DNA from: RPQK01 sp041946865
GTDB lineage: Bacteria; Acidobacteriota; UBA6911; RPQK01
Assembly (NCBI GenBank): GCA_041946865.1
Contig: JBHGBF010000133.1
Span: 1 to 14,746, forward strand
Length of the DNA: 14,746 nucleotides
Direction: 5' to 3'
Shown here: one piece after another, positions 7,779 through 13,548 of the stretch
Position numbering within the stretch: position 1 is the stretch's first letter
How the letters are laid out: every line of letters begins with the position of its first letter
Translations under genes and position numbers: made by a program
Notes under the pieces: model-generated
Told to the model about the DNA's origin: nothing
The model's input: only the letters and a program-made list of their open reading frames with translations
Databases searched by the model: none

Positions 7779-8339
7779 GTGTTTCTGGTTACCGGCCTTG
7801 GGAATCCCGGAACCCGGTACTCGCTTAACCGGCACAATGCCGGTTACCTGCTCGTGGATCGGTTGGCCGAGCAGGCCGGGGCCAGATTCGAGCGACTCCT
7901 TAAACGCTCGACCTCCTGCACGGTTGACTGCTGCGGCAACCAGACCGTGCTCGCCAAGCCTCTGACCTACATGAACCGCAGCGGCGGAGCAGTTCTGGAG
8001 CTGCTTGACCGCTACTCGGTGCGGCTGGATCATCTGCTTGTCGTGTATGACGAAGTCGCCTTGCCGCTTGGCAAGATGCGGCTCAGGCGATCGGGCAGTG
8101 CGGGCGGGCACCGGGGAATGCAGTCCATCCTCGACGCCCTCGCCACTGAAGACGTCCCCCGACTCCGTATCGGCGTAGGCCTCGAAGAACCACCTGAGGA
8201 CTACCCGGAATTCGTCCTGTCGGATTTCTCGAAGGCCGATCTGGCCGTCCTCGACGCCGTCCTGGATCGCGGATGCGAGGCCGTAAGCACCTGGATTTGT
8301 GAAGGTATTGAGAAAACTATGGCGAGGTTCAATGGTTAG
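7779..8339 (+). CDS. pth: Peptidyl-tRNA hydrolase
   Basis: Pth cleaves peptidyl-tRNAs dropped from stalled ribosomes, recycling tRNA. The 186-residue length is typical. Motifs in order are VTGLGNPG (N9), the catalytic histidine H19 in NRHNAGY, KPLTYMNRSG (N66), the aspartate D91 in VVYDEVALPLGKMRLR, and GSAGGHRGMQSI. The asparagine that follows GGH in the E. coli enzyme is arginine here (R112); GHRG variants occur in other phyla as far as I know, so I do not treat this as loss of function. C-terminal features DVPRLRIGVG and FVLSDFSKAD are present. It starts with GTG 6 nt after rplY and is probably co-translated with it. Confidence 0.95.
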   Translation: MFLVTGLGNPGTRYSLNRHNAGYLLVDRLAEQAGARFERLLKRSTSCTVDCCGNQTVLAKPLTYMNRSGGAVLELLDRYSVRLDHLLVVYDEVALPLGKMRLRRSGSAGGHRGMQSILDALATEDVPRLRIGVGLEEPPEDYPEFVLSDFSKADLAVLDAVLDRGCEAVSTWICEGIEKTMARFNG

Positions 8340-8387
8340 ACGCTGCCAGGTCGTCAGTTCGGCGGCATTACCGAAACCAGGCATGTC

Positions 8388-10388
8388 ATGACACTCACGT
8401 TCCTGATCCTGCTTCCGCTGATTGGTGCCATTGGCCTGTTGCTCGCCTTGATGACTTTCCAACGCGTCAGGAAACGGCTGCCCTTGGATCCCTGTTTTGC
8501 AGGTATCTCCTCGGAAATCCTGCGGTCTCTGGTCGTTTTCCTGATCCGCAGCGGCCTTGTTTTCGGGGCGCTGCTTGTGCCGCTGGCGCTGGTTTTGTCT
8601 CACTGGGTGACGTCAGGCACCGCCGGGAGTTTTGCCGCAGGCACCCTTCTGTCGGCGGGAGTCGTGGCGCTATGCAGCCTGACGGCGGCCCACACCGTTC
8701 CGCTGACCCTCAAAGCCGCCGGAGAAAAGGGCTCGCAAGGGGCGCTGGCTGCAGCCTATTCGGGCGCCAGCGTCTGCGGCCTGGTCGCTGCCTCCGCCGG
8801 ATTGATCAGCCTCTCCCTGGTTTACTTCCTCTCCGCGCGCGGCCCGTTGGAACCCATCGATCTCGTGGCCTTCATCCTGGGCGGGACCTGGGTGTCACTG
8901 CTTTGCCGGCTGGGGGGAGGGATTTTCAGCAAGGCTGCAAATCTGACCGCGAGCGTGGTCGGGCGGCTGGAGCCGGCCCTGGCGCCGGAAGATCACCGAA
9001 ATCCGGCTTCGATCGCTGAAAAGGCGGGGAACTATGCCGGGAGTCTGTGCGGGGCCGTATCCGAGCTGCTGGAAGTCTGGGGCGCCTCGATTGTAGCCAC
9101 CGTTCTCATCGCCTCTTCGGGCCTGTCTACCATCGTTAACATCACAAATGAGAACCGAAGCGATTACATGTCACTGCCGGTTCTTGTCGGCGGCATTGGT
9201 CTGGGCTCGTCCATCATCTCCCTGCTGGTCTGCCACCTGGTTTCGCGCTGGGACGCAGGCACGACTTTCAGATTCTGCCATCTGCTCGCCTCGGCGATCC
9301 TTCTCGGCGGCGTATTCCTTACCGTGAATGCGCTCGAGTTGGAGCTCGGTGTTTTCTACGCCATCCTGCTCGGTGTCGTGAGCGGCTTGATCGTCGGGCT
9401 TTTGACTGAATGGTACACGTCCGGGCCGCCGATTCGGCGGATTGCGCAGGCCTCCAGCACCGGAACCGTCACCAACATCCTGGCCGGGCTGACCGTGGGA
9501 ATGCAGTCAACGGCACTTCCTGTGCTGACCATCTCCGGCGCCGTCCTTATCGCTTACAACTACGCTGGGATTTACGGTATTGGAATGGCCAGCGCAGGCA
9601 TGCTCGCGAACGTGTCCGGGATCCTGACAGTGTCTGCTTTCGGGCCGATCATCGACACCGCGAGCGGCGTCGTCCGGCTCGCCGGCGCTCAACCCGCCTG
9701 GCTGGGAGGGCTCACGCGTCTGCATCTGACGGGCAATTCCACCACGGCGGTAGGAAAATCCCTGATCTCCAGCGCCAGTGCTCTCGCCTCCCTGGCCCTC
9801 CTTTCGGCTTATGCCCGACTGGTCGGCCTTCCCAGCGTCGATCTGGTTAACCCTACAGTCATCGTCGGGTTCCTTCTGGGGGGCATTCTTCCCTTCTTCC
9901 TCTCGGACGCGATCATCACTTCCATCGGAAAGGCCGCTTTTGCAGAGGTTGAAGAGGCACGACGCCAGTTTCGGGAGATTGCCGGCGTCCGCGAAGGAAC
10001 CGCACCACCCGACAACGCCCGTTTTGCGGTGCTGGCGACCTGGACGGCCTTGAAAGAAATGACGCTGCCGCTGCTCGTATCGGTCGCTTCGCCCGTTATC
10101 ATCGGGCAGGTTTTGGGCCGGGCCACGTTGGCGGGAATGATGGCTGGCGCCCTGGTTTCAGCGGTCCTCCTGGGTCTCTTCATGGTTCATTCCGGAACGG
10201 CCTGGGATAATGCCCGCAAGCAGCTTGAGCTCAGCTCCACGCCCGCGTGCACTGCCGACCAACTTCAGGCGGCTCAGGCCGGCGATCTGGTCGGAGACCC
10301 GTTCAAGGACGCCTGCGGCCCCTCGGTGATCGTCCTCGTCCGGCTGATGGCCATCACCGCCCTGATTGCCAGCCCGCTTTTGCGCTGA
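8388..10388 (+). CDS. Membrane pyrophosphatase (HppA) family protein with degenerate active site
   Basis: A 666-residue polytopic protein (about 16 membrane segments) collinear with H+/Na+-translocating pyrophosphatases, which are usually about 660-770 residues. Family signatures are CRLGGGIFSKAA, NPASIAEKAGNYAG, TGTVTNILAGLTVGMQSTALPVL, FGPIIDTASG, TGNSTTAVGKS, VEEARRQFREIAGVREGTAPPD, SGTAWDNARKQLE and GDLVGDPFKDACGPS. Canonical enzymes have KAADVGADLVGK and DNVGDNVGD at the first two catalytic motifs. Here they read KAANLTASVVGR (182-193) and EKAGNYAGS (211-219), so D-to-N/S changes remove four Mg-PPi ligands. The Asp a few residues before GNTT is His446, and the C-terminal Lys of the pump gate is Arg652. 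D423, N450, K457, D607, D633, D637, K640 and D641 remain. PPi hydrolysis is therefore doubtful, and a non-catalytic, regulatory or altered-substrate role is possible. It begins 48 nt after pth without a clear Shine-Dalgarno. Confidence 0.85.
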   Translation: MTLTFLILLPLIGAIGLLLALMTFQRVRKRLPLDPCFAGISSEILRSLVVFLIRSGLVFGALLVPLALVLSHWVTSGTAGSFAAGTLLSAGVVALCSLTAAHTVPLTLKAAGEKGSQGALAAAYSGASVCGLVAASAGLISLSLVYFLSARGPLEPIDLVAFILGGTWVSLLCRLGGGIFSKAANLTASVVGRLEPALAPEDHRNPASIAEKAGNYAGSLCGAVSELLEVWGASIVATVLIASSGLSTIVNITNENRSDYMSLPVLVGGIGLGSSIISLLVCHLVSRWDAGTTFRFCHLLASAILLGGVFLTVNALELELGVFYAILLGVVSGLIVGLLTEWYTSGPPIRRIAQASSTGTVTNILAGLTVGMQSTALPVLTISGAVLIAYNYAGIYGIGMASAGMLANVSGILTVSAFGPIIDTASGVVRLAGAQPAWLGGLTRLHLTGNSTTAVGKSLISSASALASLALLSAYARLVGLPSVDLVNPTVIVGFLLGGILPFFLSDAIITSIGKAAFAEVEEARRQFREIAGVREGTAPPDNARFAVLATWTALKEMTLPLLVSVASPVIIGQVLGRATLAGMMAGALVSAVLLGLFMVHSGTAWDNARKQLELSSTPACTADQLQAAQAGDLVGDPFKDACGPSVIVLVRLMAITALIASPLLR

Positions 10389-10484
10389 GGCTTTTTGCCC
10401 GACTGACGCCGGCCGGCAAAGGCGGGCGTTATCGCATGGCGGCAAAACTTTTATGGCCTGAGGGATACCAATACCGCCGGGTTA

Positions 10485-10493
10485 TGCTAGAAT
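10485..10493 (+). promoter_or_regulatory. Extended -10 promoter of the rpsF operon
   Basis: TGC-TAGAAT matches TGnTAnnnT. A start near 10500 gives a leader of about 24 nt containing GAGGAG (10509-10514), 9 nt before the rpsF ATG. This promoter is of the ordinary, leadered kind. No strong -35 was seen. Confidence 0.5.
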
Positions 10494-10523
10494 GATCCTT
10501 TTTCAAGTGAGGAGAAATAGTCC

Positions 10524-10955
10524 ATGAGACGATACGAAGTCGTGTTCGTTCTCGCTCCCACGCTGACTGAAGACGAGGTAGAGCAGACCATTGAGAGCTT
10601 TACCAAGACAGCCAGAGAGAAGGGGGCCGAAATTGTCAGTGTCGACAAGTGGGGAAAACGCCGCCTGGCCTTCCGTGTCGGCAAGCATTCCGACGGATTC
10701 TATGTCGTGTTGACGTTGCATGAGCCAAGCGGGGTCGCCGTTGCCGAACTGGAACGGCGGTTTAAAGTTACCGATTCCGTGATCCGCTTCCTTTCTGTTC
10801 GGACCGATCTCGATCTGAAGCGGGCCGAGAAGTTCAAGAAGGAACGGGAGCTGCGACGCCAGAAGCGGCCGGCGCCCGTGCGAGAGCGGGCAGGCCGTCA
10901 GGAGATGGAAGAGGTTTTGGCCGCAGCCGAGCCCGTTGAGAAAGAGGAGGAGTAG
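10524..10955 (+). CDS. rpsF: Small ribosomal subunit protein bS6
   Basis: S6 pairs with S18 on the platform of the 30S subunit. The 143-residue product starts MRRYEVVFVLAPTLTEDEV, with the ferredoxin-like S6 core: IVSVDKWGKRRLAFRVGKHSDGF is split by the usual basic loop, followed by YVVLTLHEP, LERRFKVTDSVIRFLSVR. The core ends near residue 95; the rest is a charged tail rich in Lys, Arg and Glu (KKERELRRQKRPAPVRERAG, then an acidic end). The start is set by GAGGAG at 10509-10514. It heads the conserved rpsF-rpsR-rplI operon. Its final Glu codons form the Shine-Dalgarno of rpsR. Confidence 0.97.
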   Translation: MRRYEVVFVLAPTLTEDEVEQTIESFTKTAREKGAEIVSVDKWGKRRLAFRVGKHSDGFYVVLTLHEPSGVAVAELERRFKVTDSVIRFLSVRTDLDLKRAEKFKKERELRRQKRPAPVRERAGRQEMEEVLAAAEPVEKEEE

Positions 10956-10960
10956 CGGAT

Positions 10961-11173
10961 ATGGTGAGAAGACGAAAGTTCTGTAAATTCTGCGCCGAGA
11001 AAATCGATTACATCGACTATAAGGATACCCGGCTGCTCGGTCAGTTCGTCCCCGAGCGGGCACGTATCCTGCCGAGGAGAATCTCCGGGGTCTGTGCGAC
11101 CCATCAACGCAAACTGGCCCTGGCCATCAAGCGAGCGCGCCACCTGGCTTTGCTGCCTTACGTGGCCGACTAG
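10961..11173 (+). CDS. rpsR: Small ribosomal subunit protein bS18, zinc-site (C+) form
   Basis: S18 binds S6 and 16S rRNA on the 30S platform. The 70-residue protein shows the family core IDYKDTRLLGQFVPERARILPRRISG and ends QRKLALAIKRARHLALLPYV. C8-x-x-C11 near the start and C45-x-x-H48 form a plausible zinc-binding site, as in the C+ paralogues of S18 (established for some ribosomal proteins, inferred here). The start follows AGGAGGAG (10945-10952) inside the end of rpsF, with a 5-nt intergenic gap, so translation is probably coupled. Confidence 0.97.
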   Translation: MVRRRKFCKFCAEKIDYIDYKDTRLLGQFVPERARILPRRISGVCATHQRKLALAIKRARHLALLPYVAD

Positions 11174-11182
11174 ATCCACTGA

Positions 11183-11234
11183 CCGCTGCCCACCTGGCCG
11201 GATCAACGCCGGTCCACCCAGGGCGGGTCAGCGG
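11183..11234 (+). repeat. Imperfect long hairpin in the rpsR-rplI gap
   Basis: CCGCTG (11183-11188) pairs with CAGCGG (11229-11234). The stem continues through CCC/GGG and CC/GG with small bulges to an apical CCGG/CCGG stem (11198-11201 with 11209-11212) around a 7-nt loop. No U-run follows, so it is not a standard terminator. It lies 27 nt before the rplI ATG, and could be an attenuator, an RNA-processing site or an inserted repeat. Confidence 0.45.
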
Positions 11235-11260
11235 CCGGCGATTTCGCGAGGTTACGACAT

Positions 11261-11959
11261 ATGCAAGTTATTTTGACGGACGACGTTTTTCAACTAGGCA
11301 AGCGCGGTGAGGTCGTCAAGGTGGCTGACGGCTACGGCCGTAATTATCTGATTCCCCGCAAACTGGCGATCCCCGTCACACCGGGCAACCTCAGGATGAT
11401 CGAGCAGCAGCGCCTGGCCATGGCCAAGAAAGAAGCCAAGTTCAGGGAAGAGGCCCAGCTGCTCGCCGGCGAGTTGAACCAGATGCACCTGATTGTCAGC
11501 CGCAAGGCCGGCGACACCGGCGCGCTTTTCGGTTCGGTCACTTCTAAAGACCTGGCCGACCTGCTGGCGACTCAGGGCATCCACATTGATCGACGCAAGA
11601 TCCTCATGGAGCAGCCGGCCAAAGCGATCGGAAACTACAGCATCGAGGTCCGGCCGCACAGCGACGTGCAGGCGGTCATCACGGTCTCCGTCCTCCCCGA
11701 GGGGGATGAACCGATTGCCCAGGCCAAGAAGCGCGATGCAGAAAGCGACCGCATCGTCGCCGAGCTGGACGCCAAGGTCAAGGAAATCGCTCTCCTGACG
11801 GGAACCCGAAAGCCGGAGGAAGCCGCGGCTGCGGCGCCTGCTGAAGCCGCATCCGAAGCCAAACCCAAGCGTAAGGCTCGAAAGGAACGGGAAGCCAAGG
11901 AAGAGGCCGCGGCGCCCAAGCAGGAGGCAGCCGTCCAGGAGAAGCCCGCCGAAGAGTAG
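11261..11959 (+). CDS. rplI: Large ribosomal subunit protein bL9 with long C-terminal tail
   Basis: L9 binds 23S rRNA at the base of the L1 stalk and reaches across to a neighbouring ribosome. The conserved protein occupies residues 1-148: MQVILTDDVFQLGKRGEVVKV, ADGYGRNYLIPRKLAIPVT, a long connecting helix, then ALFGSVTSKDLADLL, IDRRKI and a final beta strand AVITVSVLPEGDE. Typical L9 ends here at about 148 residues, but this one runs to 232. Residues 150-180 are helical and charged, and 185-232 are Ala/Lys/Glu low complexity with a basic patch PKRKARKERE. The gene starts after GAGG at 11248-11251, 87 nt past rpsR. The tail is unlikely to be essential for the fold; its role is unknown. Confidence 0.95.
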   Translation: MQVILTDDVFQLGKRGEVVKVADGYGRNYLIPRKLAIPVTPGNLRMIEQQRLAMAKKEAKFREEAQLLAGELNQMHLIVSRKAGDTGALFGSVTSKDLADLLATQGIHIDRRKILMEQPAKAIGNYSIEVRPHSDVQAVITVSVLPEGDEPIAQAKKRDAESDRIVAELDAKVKEIALLTGTRKPEEAAAAAPAEAASEAKPKRKARKEREAKEEAAAPKQEAAVQEKPAEE

Positions 11960-12048
11960 GGACCAGGACAAACAGGGCAGAAGCCGCGAGCGAAGCATTT
12001 CTCGCGAACCGTCCCGGCCCCGCCTCCGATTCAGCTCAATCAGATTCC

Positions 12049-12054
12049 AGGAGG
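12049..12054 (+). promoter_or_regulatory. Strong Shine-Dalgarno that does not serve dnaB in frame
   Basis: AGGAGG lies 9 nt before ATG 12064. This ATG opens a 38-codon frame that is +1 relative to dnaB, whose own ATG at 12131 has no good ribosome binding site. It supports a translated leader ORF. Confidence 0.5.
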
Positions 12055-12063
12055 CACCGCCGC

Positions 12064-12180
12064 ATGGCTCAGCAAAAAACCCCTTCGCTCGCGGCGCTGT
12101 TCAGTCCCGTTTGCCGTAAAATGGGGCGCGATGCAACCGGCCGATGTCACCCTGCAAAAAAGCATGCCCCACAGCCTTGA
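12064..12180 (+). CDS. Candidate 38-residue leader ORF overlapping the dnaB start
   Basis: ATG 12064 follows a near-ideal Shine-Dalgarno and begins MAQQKTPSLAALFSPVCR. It stops at TGA 12178-12180, 50 nt inside dnaB in another frame. I do not recognise the peptide. It could be a leader peptide that brings ribosomes to dnaB, a small protein, a relic of a displaced N-terminus or chance. Nothing but the ribosome binding site and position supports it. Confidence 0.3.
   Translation: MAQQKTPSLAALFSPVCRKMGRDATGRCHPAKKHAPQP
12117..12122 (+). promoter_or_regulatory. -10-like element before dnaB (leaderless-type)
   Basis: TAAAAT, matching five of six bases of TATAAT, ends 8 nt before the dnaB ATG at 12131. 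A start there would give a leaderless dnaB transcript, explaining the lack of a Shine-Dalgarno. No clear -35 lies 16-18 nt upstream, so support is modest. Confidence 0.4.
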
Positions 12181-13495
12181 CGCGGAAAAGGCTGTCCTTG
12201 GTGCCATCCTCATAGACAACTCGACCTTCGATCAAGCCGCTGAAGCGCTGACTCCCGATGACTTCTACTTTGAAGGGCATCGGAAGATCTTCATGGGGAT
12301 GCTCGAGCTGTCCCGGACCTTCAAACCGATCGACACCCTGACAGTGGCTCACGCGCTGCAGAACACCAATGACCTGGAGGAGCTGGGCGGTCTGCCTTAT
12401 GTTTCCGGACTGATGGACGGGGTGCCTCGGGTGGCGAATATCGAGCATTACGTCCGGATCATCAAGGAAAAGTCCACCATCCGGCGGTTGATTCATTCGG
12501 CTAATGAAATCCTGGTCCGGGGGTTCTCCAACGAAGAGGACGTCCATGAATTACTGAATCGGGCAGAACGGTCAATCTTCGAGATCAGCCAGTCGAACGT
12601 GAGGACCGGTTTTCGCCGGCTTCAGGACCTGATGCCCGAGGTTTACGCGAATATCGAGATCCTGAGCAAGCAGAAGGAGCTGGTCACCGGTGTTGCCACC
12701 GGATTTATGGAGCTGGACACCATGACCTCCGGCCTGCAACCCTCGGATCTTATCATTATCGCCGCCCGCCCGGGTCTCGGGAAAACGAGTTTTGCGCTGA
12801 ACATCGGACAGCATGCGGCCATGATGCAGAAAACAGTGGGCATCTTCAGCCTGGAAATGGCCGCTCATCAGTTAGTGCATCGTCTGATCTGCGCCGAGGC
12901 GCGCGTTGACAGCCACCGGGTCCGGACTGGAAAGCTTCACCGCGAGGATTGGCAGGCGCTGGGCAAAGCCATCACGCGGCTGGATAAAGCCAAGATCTTC
13001 ATTGACGATACACCGGGCATCAGCGTGACTGAGATGCGGTCGAAATCCAGGCGGCTGAAGGCAGAGCACGGCCTGGATCTTCTCATCGTCGACTACCTGC
13101 AGCTCATGTCGCCCGGTCCTGCCGCCCGACAGCGATATGAGAACCGGCAGCAGGAAATTTCGGCCATCAGCCGATCCCTCAAGGGCCTTGCCAAAGAGCT
13201 GAACATCCCTCTCATAGCAATATCCCAGTTGAGCCGGGCGCCCGAGCAGCGCCGGGGCGACCACAAGCCGCAGTTGTCCGACCTTCGTGAATCGGGATCA
13301 ATTGAGCAGGACGCCGACGTGGTTTTGTTCATCTATCGGGAAGACATTTACAGCAAAGAGGAAGATCCCGAAGAGAAAGGCATCGCCCAGATCATCATAG
13401 GGAAACAACGAAACGGGCCCGTCGGGACCGTCCGGCTCGTCTTTATCGAGCAGTGGACCAAGTTCGAGAATCTGGCGCCGGACCGCCCGCTGTAA
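12131..13495 (+). CDS. dnaB: Replicative DNA helicase DnaB
   Basis: DnaB is the hexameric helicase that unwinds DNA at the replication fork and binds primase. At 454 residues it has the usual size and no intein. The N-terminal domain starts at PHSLDAEKAVLGAILIDN (about 13-30). The RecA-like ATPase domain has Walker A ARPGLGKTS (212-220), IFSLEM (238-243) and Walker B LLIVDYLQL with D321. It continues with ISRSLKGLAKELNIPLIAISQLSR, the arginine-finger region LRESGSIEQDADVV, and the C-terminal IIIGKQRNGPVGTVRLVF. The ATG at 12131 gives the short N-terminal lead typical of the family. It directly follows rplI, a conserved order. Upstream it has a possible leaderless promoter and an overlapping small ORF. 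Confidence 0.97.
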   Translation: MQPADVTLQKSMPHSLDAEKAVLGAILIDNSTFDQAAEALTPDDFYFEGHRKIFMGMLELSRTFKPIDTLTVAHALQNTNDLEELGGLPYVSGLMDGVPRVANIEHYVRIIKEKSTIRRLIHSANEILVRGFSNEEDVHELLNRAERSIFEISQSNVRTGFRRLQDLMPEVYANIEILSKQKELVTGVATGFMELDTMTSGLQPSDLIIIAARPGLGKTSFALNIGQHAAMMQKTVGIFSLEMAAHQLVHRLICAEARVDSHRVRTGKLHREDWQALGKAITRLDKAKIFIDDTPGISVTEMRSKSRRLKAEHGLDLLIVDYLQLMSPGPAARQRYENRQQEISAISRSLKGLAKELNIPLIAISQLSRAPEQRRGDHKPQLSDLRESGSIEQDADVVLFIYREDIYSKEEDPEEKGIAQIIIGKQRNGPVGTVRLVFIEQWTKFENLAPDRPL

Positions 13496-13548
13496 GGAGT
13501 ACCTTCCAGAGCCACGCACGGTTGGAGGGTGTTGAACCGATTCCAAAC

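Noticed and set aside
7008..8603. A 531-codon open frame on the - strand opposite rplY, pth and the start of the HppA-like gene
   Set aside because: It runs antisense to three well-supported genes, crosses their boundaries and the repeat element, and its translation is rich in Arg, Gln, His and Asp as expected for a GC-rich codon shadow. No family resemblance was seen.
10394..10427. Palindromic sequence after the HppA-like gene (TTTGCC/GGCAAA and GCCCG/CGGGC) as a terminator
   Set aside because: The alternative stems are short (5-6 bp) with large loops and no downstream U-tract; support is too weak to call.
11985..12006. CGCGAG/CTCGCG inverted repeat after rplI as a terminator
   Set aside because: Only 6 bp with a 10-nt loop and no U-run; likely chance in GC-rich sequence.
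13453..13548. N-terminal extension of alr starting inside dnaB
   Set aside because: The 32 added residues translate the end of dnaB and the intergenic gap out of the dnaB frame and precede the normal Alr start (KSWVEVSSDRI).
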